Source: Cyclobacteriaceae bacterium (GTDB lineage Bacteria; Bacteroidota; Bacteroidia; Cytophagales; Cyclobacteriaceae). From it: a stretch of DNA of 64,000 nt. Below, piece after piece: positions 7,483 through 14,798 of the stretch. The stretch covers positions 730,492-794,491 of the forward strand of contig JAHBUE010000001.1 of assembly GCA_019638235.1 (NCBI GenBank). Direction: 5' to 3'. Under the pieces are notes generated by a model. The model saw only the letters and a list, made by a program, of their open reading frames with translations, had not been told where the DNA came from and searched no databases. Both the position numbers and the translations under genes were made by a program. Each line of letters begins with the position of its first letter. The stretch's first letter is position 1.

Positions 7483-10400
7483 ATGAGTGAAAAGTATAAA
7501 GAACCAGGCGATTTGAACTATGCGCAGTTGGCGAACCATATACTCGACTTCTGGAAAAAGGAGAAGGTATTTGAGAAATCGGTAACCAACCGCGAAGGCG
7601 CACAGGCGTTTACCTTCTACGAAGGCCCCCCATCGGCCAACGGAACACCGGGCATCCATCACGTAATGGCCCGAACCATAAAGGATATTTTCTGTCGGTT
7701 TAAAACCCTGCAAGGCTACCAGGTAAAACGCAAAGGCGGCTGGGATACGCACGGCCTGCCGGTTGAGTTGCAGGTTGAAAAACAACTTGGCATCACCAAA
7801 GATGATATTGGAAAGAAAATCTCTATTGCCGATTACAACGAGAAGTGTCGTGAAACGGTGATGATGTATAAAGACCAGTGGGATGACCTGACCACAAAAA
7901 TGGGCTACTGGGTTGACCTGGATAATCCGTATATCACATACGATTCAAAATACATTGAAACACTTTGGTGGATACTGAAACAGTTTTACGATAAGGGTTT
8001 ATTGTATAAGGGCTACACGATACAGCCGTATTCGCCTGCTGCCGGAACGGGGTTAAGCTCGCACGAATTAAACCTGCCAGGTTGCTATAAAGATGTGAAA
8101 GATACTTCCATCGTGGCGCAGTTTGAGGTGAAACGCAATGAGAGGTCTGAGTTTTTGTTCACCCCCCTGTCTTCACCCTTTAGAGAGGCCGGGGTGTTTA
8201 TTCTTGCCTGGACAACTACTCCGTGGACGCTGCCATCCAACACGGCATTAGCGGTTGGCGAAAAAATTACGTACGTCCAGGTGAACACATTTAATCCCTA
8301 CACGCATAAGCCTGTAAGTGTTGTGTTGGCAAAAGACCTTGTCGGGAAATATTTTCCTGAAAAAAATAAAGACCTGAATGTTGAAACATATAAGCCGGGC
8401 GACAAAGCAATTCCGTATCAGGTTGTTCAGGAGTTTTCCGGTAAACAATTAACAGGCATCCGTTATGAACAACTCATGCCTTATGTGCAACCATTGTACG
8501 ATGCTGATAAAGCCTTTCAAATAGTAGCCGGTGATTTTGTTACTACCGAAGACGGAACGGGCGTTGTGCATACTTCGCCAACATTTGGCGCTGACGACTT
8601 CCGCGTAGCGAAACAAAACGGCATACCTGCACTAACTGTAAAAGATGAAGCCGACAATGAAGCGCCTACGGTTGACAAAAAAGGAAAGTTTGTAAAAGAA
8701 ATAGGAGAGAAGCTGGCAGCAGGCGTTGAGCGTTATAAAATCAAAACACATAAGCCGTTAACCGAAAACGACTTCTATGTAAAGAACTATACCGATGAAG
8801 ATGAGTCGCACCCGGATTACAAAACTACAGATGTCATCATCTCCATCATCTTAAAAGAAGAGAACAAAGCCTTTAAAGTAGAGAAGTACGAGCACACCTA
8901 CCCGCATTGTTGGCGCACCGACAAGCCGGTGTTGTATTACCCGCTCGACTCGTGGTTTATAAAAACTACTGCGCTGAAAAGCCGCATGGCAGAGCTGAAC
9001 AAGACAATCAACTGGAAACCCGAATCAACCGGAACAGGGCGCTTCGGCAACTGGCTGGAAAATCTTGTTGACTGGAATTTGTCGCGTTCGCGGTATTGGG
9101 GAACACCTTTGCCGATATGGAGAACGAAAGACGGTAAAGAAGAAAAGTGCATCGGCTCGGTTGAAGAACTTCAAAACGAAATTACAAAAGCTACAAAGGC
9201 CGAAATTCAGAAATCTCAAATCTCAAATCTCAAATCTGAAATTGACTTACACAGGCCGCATGTAGATGAAATTATTCTGGTGAGTGATTCCGGTCAGCCT
9301 ATGTATCGCGAACCCGATTTGATTGATGTGTGGTTTGACAGTGGCGCTATGCCCTATGCACAATGGGGGCTTAATGCCGAATTGTTAAAACAAAATCATC
9401 CACAACCTTTTAATGCCGGTTGGAACGGAGCCTACCCTGCCGACTTTATTTCGGAAGGCGTTGACCAGACACGCGGCTGGTTTTTTACACTTCACGCCAT
9501 TGCCGTTATGCTCTACGACAGCGTGGCGTTTAAAAATGTTATTTCTACCGGGTTATTGCTTGATAAAAACGGCAATAAAATGTCGAAGCGGTTGGGCAAC
9601 GTAGTGAACCCGTTTGAAACACTCGAAAAATACGGCCCCGACTTAGTGCGCTGGTACATGATTGAAAATGCACCGCCCTGGGATAACCTGAAGTTTGACC
9701 TGAACGGTATTGTAGAAGTACAACGCAGGTTTTTTGGCACGTTGGTAAATACCTACTCGTTCTTTGCCCTGTATGCCAACATTGACGGCTTTGTGAAAGA
9801 TGAGATGGACAACGTTCCGCATAGCCAGCTTACACACTTAGACCGATGGATTATCTCCAAACTTCAAACGCTTATTGTTGAAGTAACAAAAGCCTACGAT
9901 GAATACGAACCTACCCGTGCGGCACGCGCCATCCAGGAATTTGTAAACGACCATCTGTCGAATTGGTATGTGCGTTTAAACCGAAAACGCTTCTGGCAGC
10001 CATCCTTCGCCAAGGCTACGGAAGGTAAACCCGCACAACTTTCGACAGACAAACTGGGAGCTTATGAAACATTATATCAATGTTTGCTGGTTAGCGCCCA
10101 ACTTATGTCGCCCGTTGCACCTTTTATATCCGAATGGTTATATAAAAACCTGACTGACAACATTCGTGAAAGAGCAAACCTCAATAATACTCCGCTCCGG
10201 CACGAGTCAGTTCATTTAACCGACCTTGTAAAAGCGGAAGTTAATTTCATTGATGAAGACCTTGAGAAATCAATGGATTATGCTCAACGCATTTGCTCGC
10301 TTACACACGCCTTGCGCAAAAACAGTAAGATAAAAGTGCGCACTCCGCTTCAGCGAATTTTATTACCTGTATTGGATGAAAAATTTGCAGCGCGCATCCG

Positions 10401-10998
10401 TAGTGTGGAGGAAATCATCAAAGCCGAAGTAAACATTAAAGCGATTGAATACATTGACGATACCTCCGGCTTGTTGGTAAAGAAAGTGAAACCGAATTTC
10501 GCAAAGCTCGGTAAACAGTACGGCCCGAAAGTGAAAGAAGTGGCCGCAGCCATCAACGCCATCAGTCGCGATGAGATCAATACATTAGAAAAACAGGGGA
10601 CACTTTCCAAAGATGGATTTGCCATTGCATTGGAAGATGTGCTGATTACCTCGGAAGATATTCCGGGTTGGTCGGTAGCCAACGAAGGCGGTGTTACCGT
10701 AGCGTTGGATGTTACCCTTACGGAAGAGTTGAAACGCGAAGGCATAGCACGCGATTTTGTGAACCGCATTCAAAATTTGCGTAAAGACATGGGCCTTGAT
10801 GTGTTGGATAAAATTGCTATTGAAGTTGAACAACATGGTGAAGTGATGACCGCTGCCATTTCAGAATATAAACAATATATTAGTACCGAAACGCAGGCCA
10901 TGAGCCTGGAAATAAAAGACAACGTAGCCAACGCAGCAACAGTAGACATGGACGAAAGTGTACTCAAGGTGTTGATTCGTGTGGTTTCTAAAGCGTAA
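7483..10998 (+). CDS. ileS: Isoleucyl-tRNA synthetase with repeat-derived insertions
   Basis: Class I synthetase that charges tRNA-Ile and edits valine. The 1171-residue chain has the HIGH-equivalent PPSANGTPGIHHVM (about 48-61), the editing domain around ILAWTTTPWTLPSNTALA, the KMSKS loop NGNKMSKRLGN (about 691-701) and a C-terminal anticodon domain. It lacks the C-terminal Zn ribbon of the E. coli type, as expected for the longer IleRS2-like Bacteroidota form. Three short stretches look foreign to the family and coincide with repetitive DNA: TPLSSPFREAG (about 226-238), a heptamer microsatellite encoding SQISNLK (about 577-585), and PSFAKATEGKPAQLSTDK (about 840-858). All keep the frame. 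The gene is followed 4 nt later by lspA, so the two are probably co-transcribed. Confidence 0.96.
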   Translation: MSEKYKEPGDLNYAQLANHILDFWKKEKVFEKSVTNREGAQAFTFYEGPPSANGTPGIHHVMARTIKDIFCRFKTLQGYQVKRKGGWDTHGLPVELQVEKQLGITKDDIGKKISIADYNEKCRETVMMYKDQWDDLTTKMGYWVDLDNPYITYDSKYIETLWWILKQFYDKGLLYKGYTIQPYSPAAGTGLSSHELNLPGCYKDVKDTSIVAQFEVKRNERSEFLFTPLSSPFREAGVFILAWTTTPWTLPSNTALAVGEKITYVQVNTFNPYTHKPVSVVLAKDLVGKYFPEKNKDLNVETYKPGDKAIPYQVVQEFSGKQLTGIRYEQLMPYVQPLYDADKAFQIVAGDFVTTEDGTGVVHTSPTFGADDFRVAKQNGIPALTVKDEADNEAPTVDKKGKFVKEIGEKLAAGVERYKIKTHKPLTENDFYVKNYTDEDESHPDYKTTDVIISIILKEENKAFKVEKYEHTYPHCWRTDKPVLYYPLDSWFIKTTALKSRMAELNKTINWKPESTGTGRFGNWLENLVDWNLSRSRYWGTPLPIWRTKDGKEEKCIGSVEELQNEITKATKAEIQKSQISNLKSEIDLHRPHVDEIILVSDSGQPMYREPDLIDVWFDSGAMPYAQWGLNAELLKQNHPQPFNAGWNGAYPADFISEGVDQTRGWFFTLHAIAVMLYDSVAFKNVISTGLLLDKNGNKMSKRLGNVVNPFETLEKYGPDLVRWYMIENAPPWDNLKFDLNGIVEVQRRFFGTLVNTYSFFALYANIDGFVKDEMDNVPHSQLTHLDRWIISKLQTLIVEVTKAYDEYEPTRAARAIQEFVNDHLSNWYVRLNRKRFWQPSFAKATEGKPAQLSTDKLGAYETLYQCLLVSAQLMSPVAPFISEWLYKNLTDNIRERANLNNTPLRHESVHLTDLVKAEVNFIDEDLEKSMDYAQRICSLTHALRKNSKIKVRTPLQRILLPVLDEKFAARIRSVEEIIKAEVNIKAIEYIDDTSGLLVKKVKPNFAKLGKQYGPKVKEVAAAINAISRDEINTLEKQGTLSKDGFAIALEDVLITSEDIPGWSVANEGGVTVALDVTLTEELKREGIARDFVNRIQNLRKDMGLDVLDKIAIEVEQHGEVMTAAISEYKQYISTETQAMSLEIKDNVANAATVDMDESVLKVLIRVVSKA
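8160..8196 (+). repeat. REP-like GC-rich repeat inside ileS (editing domain region)
   Basis: A CACCCC...GGGGTG-bounded segment of the same textual family as the intergenic hairpins near 19.9-20.0 kb and 47.5 kb (CTCACCCC, TCTCC/GGAGA cores). It is read in frame as TPLSSPFREAG, just before the conserved VFILAWTTTPW. Confidence 0.5.
9211..9237 (+). repeat. Heptanucleotide tandem repeat (AAATCTC, about 3.9 copies) in ileS
   Basis: Three exact copies of AAATCTC plus six bases of a fourth, inside the coding sequence. The unit is not a multiple of three, so any change in copy number would shift the frame unless three units change together. Confidence 0.8.
10004..10025 (+). repeat. REP-like CCTTCGCC...GGAAGG element inside ileS
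   Basis: CCTTC and GAAGG arms surround GCCAAGGCTACG. The segment is translated PSFAKATEGK. In my recollection this peptide recurs in unrelated proteins of Bacteroidota and candidate phyla as a trace of a dispersed repeat; a database search would confirm it. Confidence 0.55.
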
Positions 10999-11002
10999 AA
11001 AC

Positions 11003-11677
11003 ATGGAGGCAACCCGTTACTTTCTTCTTGCAATATTGGTCATACTAATTGACCAGACTTCAAAAATGCTGGTATTCAATAATATGTATCTGCATGAAGA
11101 AATCTATGTGATTGGAGATTGGTTTCGTATTCACTACCTGCTTAATCCCGGCATGGCCTTCGGTATAAAATGGGAAAATGAATTTGGCAAGCTTGCCCTT
11201 ACCTTCTTTCGCATTATAGCCATGTTTGGTATTTCGTGGTACCTGTGGAAAATGACAGAACGAAAAATGCACTCCGGGTTTTTGTGGTGCATGGGCCTGA
11301 TTTTGGGCGGTGCTGTGGGCAACGTAATCGACAGTACATTTTATGGTGTGTTGCTGGGCAATGCTCCGGCCGGTTCCCCGACACCCTGGTTTCATGGCCA
11401 GGTGATAGACATGCTCTATTTCCCGCTTTTCGATTTTGTATGGCCGGAGTGGGTGCCGTTTGTAGGTGGAAAGTATTTCGAGTTTTTCAGCCCCGTGTTC
11501 AACATTGCCGATTCGTCCATTTTTATCGGTGTTGTTACCATATTAATCATGCAGAAACGGTTTTTTAAAGAGCCATTAGTGAGCGAAAATCAACAAAGCC
11601 CCATTGAGGACGTAGAAAATTCGCCAAAAGAACCTGTTTCCGGGGAGTCTTCACAGGAAGTTCCGCCTGCCGTTTAA
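11003..11677 (+). CDS. lspA: Lipoprotein signal peptidase (signal peptidase II)
   Basis: Inner-membrane aspartyl protease that cleaves prolipoprotein signal peptides after lipidation. The 224-residue chain has four membrane segments and the two catalytic aspartates in GNVIDSTFYG (about residue 113) and FNIADSSIFIG (about residue 168); the conserved N-P-G-x-A-F-G (about 48-54) is also present. The start is set at the ATG 11003 (MEATRYFLL), 4 nt after the ileS stop; an ATG/GTG-type frame opens earlier but overlaps ileS. The periplasmic loop is longer than in E. coli, as is usual in Bacteroidota, and a hydrophilic Glu/Pro/Ser-rich tail of about 35 residues follows the last helix. The many lipoproteins encoded in this window are expected substrates. 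Confidence 0.95.
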   Translation: MEATRYFLLAILVILIDQTSKMLVFNNMYLHEEIYVIGDWFRIHYLLNPGMAFGIKWENEFGKLALTFFRIIAMFGISWYLWKMTERKMHSGFLWCMGLILGGAVGNVIDSTFYGVLLGNAPAGSPTPWFHGQVIDMLYFPLFDFVWPEWVPFVGGKYFEFFSPVFNIADSSIFIGVVTILIMQKRFFKEPLVSENQQSPIEDVENSPKEPVSGESSQEVPPAV

Positions 11678-11773
11678 ATAAACACCTCATTCTGCTTGCG
11701 ATTTTCCCATTGAAAAACCGGTATTCTTATTACTTTTAGGCACACTAATCCTTAAAACCTAAAAGTTCTACGA

Positions 11774-13285
11774 ATGTCAAATCCTTTATTTAACCGAAAA
11801 CCCATGTCGGTGCTGACAGAAGAGTCAGGCTCCAGTCATGGACTTAAGCGTACCCTCGGAAAGTATAACCTTATAGCACTTGGTGTTGGCGCCATTATTG
11901 GTGCCGGTATCTTCGTGCTTACCGGTCAGGCGGCAGCCGTATATGCAGGCCCGGCAGTTACTGTTTCCTTTGTTATTTCAGCCCTGGCATGTGCCTTTGC
12001 CGGTTTGTGCTATGCAGAATTTGCGGCTATGATCCCGATTGCCGGAAGCGCCTACACCTACGCTTACGCCACTATGGGGCGCGGAGTGGCCTGGGTTATC
12101 GGGTGGGCCTTAATACTTGAATACCTGTTTGCAGGTTCAACTGTTGCTGTGGGCTGGTCGGGCTATGTGGTTAGCTTCTTAGATAAAAACCTTGGTATTG
12201 CCTTGCCGCCAGAATTGGTTGCCGCTACCGGTACGAAGCTCGTAAAAACACCGGATGGCTGGGAGCCCCTCACGGCTGAATTAGCGAACGCACTTGAAAC
12301 AAAAGGAATACTGGCTGATACATTGCCGCAAGTAACAACGCTGATGAACCTGCCCGCCATGCTGATTATCTTCCTTGTAACCATATTGCTTATACGCGGT
12401 ATAAAAGAGTCGGCTACATTCAACAATATTGTTGTTATTGTTAAGCTTACTGTAATTCTGCTGTTCGTTTTCTTCGGCTGGCAGTACATTAATTCCGATA
12501 ACTGGGTTCCGTTTATTCCAGAGAACACAGGTGAGTTTGGTTCATTTGGGTTCTCCGGGGTTCTCCGTGCTTCAGCGGTGATCTTCTTCGCATACATTGG
12601 TTTTGATGCCGTATCAACGGCCGCTCAGGAAGCTAAAAACCCACAGAAAGATATGCCCTGGGGTATCCTCGGATCGTTGTTTATATGTACGATTGTTTAC
12701 ATATTAGTTTCCCTTGTTATGACCGGTATTGCACCGTATACTGAATTAAATACTGCTGCTCCTATTGCCGTTGCCATTGATAAAGCCGGTGCGGGATTGA
12801 GTTGGTTAAGCCCGTATATTAAAATTGGCGCTATTGCAGGTCTTACTTCTGTTATTCTTGTTATGATTATGGGGCAAACCCGTATCTTTTATTCTATGTC
12901 GAATGATGGTTTGTTCTTTAAACCATTTTCAAAAATTCATGATAAGTTTGGTACACCTGTAACCTCTACTATTATTACTGGTACCGTAGCGATGATTGCT
13001 TCAGGTTTATTGCCGATTGGTGTCTTGGGAGAGTTGGTTTCCATCGGAACGCTGCTCGCCTTTATCCTCGTTTGTGTTGGCGTGTTGGTACTTCGGTATA
13101 AAGAACCCAACCTTGTGCGTCCGTTTAAAACACCATTATTTCCTGTGGTTCCTATTTTAGGTATCGTATGCTGTACCGGTGTAATGATATTTCTCAATCC
13201 GTTAACCTTCCTGATTGCATTGGGATGGCTTACTATTGGAGCTATTATCTACTTTGTATATGGAAAGTATAATGCGAAGTATTGA
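11774..13285 (+). CDS. APC family amino acid permease (cationic amino acid transporter type)
   Basis: A 503-residue integral membrane protein with about 12-13 helices. The N-terminal motif LKRTLGKYNLIALGVGAIIGAGIFVLTG (residues about 24-51) is the APC substrate-binding helix 1 with its unwound GAIIGAGIF turn. An AYTYAYATMGRGVAWVIGW segment and the sixth-helix FFAYIGFDAVSTAAQEAKNPQ further match the CAT/YfnA group. It most likely imports an amino acid by proton symport; the substrate is not predictable. It has its own upstream region and a good intrinsic terminator at 13309-13340, so it is monocistronic. Confidence 0.9.
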   Translation: MSNPLFNRKPMSVLTEESGSSHGLKRTLGKYNLIALGVGAIIGAGIFVLTGQAAAVYAGPAVTVSFVISALACAFAGLCYAEFAAMIPIAGSAYTYAYATMGRGVAWVIGWALILEYLFAGSTVAVGWSGYVVSFLDKNLGIALPPELVAATGTKLVKTPDGWEPLTAELANALETKGILADTLPQVTTLMNLPAMLIIFLVTILLIRGIKESATFNNIVVIVKLTVILLFVFFGWQYINSDNWVPFIPENTGEFGSFGFSGVLRASAVIFFAYIGFDAVSTAAQEAKNPQKDMPWGILGSLFICTIVYILVSLVMTGIAPYTELNTAAPIAVAIDKAGAGLSWLSPYIKIGAIAGLTSVILVMIMGQTRIFYSMSNDGLFFKPFSKIHDKFGTPVTSTIITGTVAMIASGLLPIGVLGELVSIGTLLAFILVCVGVLVLRYKEPNLVRPFKTPLFPVVPILGIVCCTGVMIFLNPLTFLIALGWLTIGAIIYFVYGKYNAKY

Positions 13286-13308
13286 TTGGTAGTAATAAGT
13301 AAACACTG

Positions 13309-13340
13309 AAAAGGCTGCCTCAAAAGGGCGGCCTTTTTTA
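13309..13340 (+). terminator. Intrinsic terminator after the amino acid permease
   Basis: Stem AAGGCTGCC (13311-13319) pairs with GGCGGCCTT (13327-13335) with one G-U pair, extended by flanking A-T pairs, loop of about 6-7 nt, followed by T6. Located 24 nt after the permease stop. Confidence 0.85.
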
Positions 13341-13431
13341 TGGATATTGGCCTGTCGGATTAGGTTTTTTCAGAAATACTCTTGGTCGATTATCAATAGT
13401 AGCCTGTCAGTTACTGTCAATTCAGTGCAGT

Positions 13432-13439
13432 TATCTTTG
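13432..13439 (+). promoter_or_regulatory. -7 promoter box TATCTTTG upstream of the DNA methyltransferase
   Basis: TATCTTTG matches TAnnTTTG and lies 45 nt before the methyltransferase ATG. The 145-bp stretch between the terminator at 13340 and the gene holds nothing else recognised. Confidence 0.55.
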
Positions 13440-13484
13440 CAAAATATCTTTCTGTCGTTATTTTTATATAATTAAGGGTAGCCT

Positions 13485-14360
13485 ATGAAAAGTCAATTAT
13501 CCAACAACACTATCTACAACGAGAATTGCCTTGACACAATGTCCCGAATGCCGGACAACTTTATTGATTTGACGATCAGCTCTCCTCCATATGATAACCT
13601 GAGATCATACAATAACAAGATTCGTGGGGTAAAATCGAAGTATAATGGTTATACATTCCAGTTTGAAGAAATTGCAAAGGAATTGTATAGGGTTACAAAG
13701 GTTGGCGGAGTTGTTGTGTGGATTGTAGGGGATGCAACAATGGCTGGTAATGAAACCGGGAATAGTTTCAGACAAGCACTCTACTTTAAAGATTGTGGTT
13801 TTAATTTATTTGATACTATGATTTATTTGAAACCACCTAGGGGCGCAGTCGGTAATAACAATACATATTGGCAATCATTTGAATATATGTTCGTGCTAAG
13901 TAAGGAGTATCCAAAAACGATTAATCTAATAAAAGACAGAGAAAATAAGGAGTCGAGGAAAGGCGATAATGGAACAAAAAGACTACAAAATGGAGAGTTG
14001 TTACAATTAAAACGTGGCGGGTATGGTGAATTTGGGCGCAGAACAAACGTATGGGAATACAACATCGGGAAAGGTCACTCAGCCAGTGATGAATTTGCTT
14101 ATGAACACCCCGCTATTTTTCCAGAGAAGCTCGCCAGAGATCATATTATTTCCTGGAGCAACATTGGGGATTTGGTCTATGATCCCATGATGGGCAGTGG
14201 AACTGTTGCGAAGATGTGTATTTTGGAAGGAAGAAAATATATGGGGAGTGAAATCAATAAATCATACTGCAAGATTGCCAATAAAAGAATAGCAAGTGTA
14301 ATAAATTCAACAAATCAATATTATGTCAACACCAGAGGAAGCAAACTTACCTCCGCCTGA
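13485..14360 (+). CDS. Site-specific DNA methyltransferase, class beta (probable N4-cytosine type)
   Basis: Transfers a methyl group from S-adenosylmethionine to an exocyclic amino group in DNA. In this 291-residue chain the catalytic motif IV (TISSPPYDNLRSY; SPPY at 33-36) comes first and the SAM-binding motif I (YDPMMGSGTVAKMC; DPMMGSGT at 233-240) last, the beta-class order. SPPY rather than DPPY favours N4-methylcytosine, though some SPPY enzymes methylate adenine. A variable target-recognition region lies between (about 90-210). The gene is more AT-rich than its neighbours and sits between housekeeping genes, suggesting acquisition. Its 3' end overlaps by 38 nt a frameshifted endonuclease VII-like gene, so the pair resembles a type II restriction-modification locus. 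Confidence 0.88.
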   Translation: MKSQLSNNTIYNENCLDTMSRMPDNFIDLTISSPPYDNLRSYNNKIRGVKSKYNGYTFQFEEIAKELYRVTKVGGVVVWIVGDATMAGNETGNSFRQALYFKDCGFNLFDTMIYLKPPRGAVGNNNTYWQSFEYMFVLSKEYPKTINLIKDRENKESRKGDNGTKRLQNGELLQLKRGGYGEFGRRTNVWEYNIGKGHSASDEFAYEHPAIFPEKLARDHIISWSNIGDLVYDPMMGSGTVAKMCILEGRKYMGSEINKSYCKIANKRIASVINSTNQYYVNTRGSKLTSA

Positions 14361-14792
14361 AGAGCCAAAATCCAAAGTTTGCACTAATTGTGGGGCCGAA
14401 AAACCGATTGAGGCATTTTCAAAGAATCAGTTTGGAAAAAATAATAGGATTTTAAGAAGACCTGTTTGCCGGGAATGTTATTCTAAAAAAATTAAGATTA
14501 ATCCTAAGGAAAAAAAGCTTACGAAGCTAAACATCCACGCCCAAAAATTGGGGAAGAGTTCGTATGTTCGATATGTAACCGCAAAAAAGTAAGACAGTTT
14601 AAAAACGATGTTGTCTTAGATCATAGTCACATTGATGGAAGTGTTAGGGGCTGGGTTTGTAGTAGCTGCAATACAAGTATCGGTAAGTTTTATGATGATC
14701 CGGATATTTTACAGCGGGCAATAGACTGGATAAGAAACAAGGGTGATTTTTTCAAATCTATTATTTTCCTTATTTTACACTACAAATTTTGA
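14323..14792 (+). pseudogene. Endonuclease VII-like (HNH/His-Me) nuclease, frameshifted
   Basis: The first frame (from ATG 14323) encodes a zinc-ribbon-like start: CTNCGAEKPIEAFSK and CRECYSKK give two CxxC pairs; it stops at 14592. From about 14500 a second frame, offset by one base, continues without a stop to the TGA at 14790-14792 and encodes CSICNRKK, then LDHSHIDGSVRGWVCSSCN, then TSIGKFYDDPDILQRAI. This is the recombination endonuclease VII pattern (C-x2-C, D-H-x-H-x(3-5)-R-G, C-x2-C-N, G-x-x-x-D-D). Adding one A to the A7 run at about 14510-14516 restores a single protein of about 156 residues. Overlap with the methyltransferase suggests it was the restriction enzyme. A sequencing error or a slippery programmed frameshift remains possible. 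Confidence 0.75.
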
Positions 14793-14798
14793 AAGAGT

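Noticed and set aside
9065..9265. Other-frame open stretches within ileS, pheS, glmS and other long genes
   Set aside because: They overlap well-supported genes, lack motifs and follow the codon structure of the real frame.
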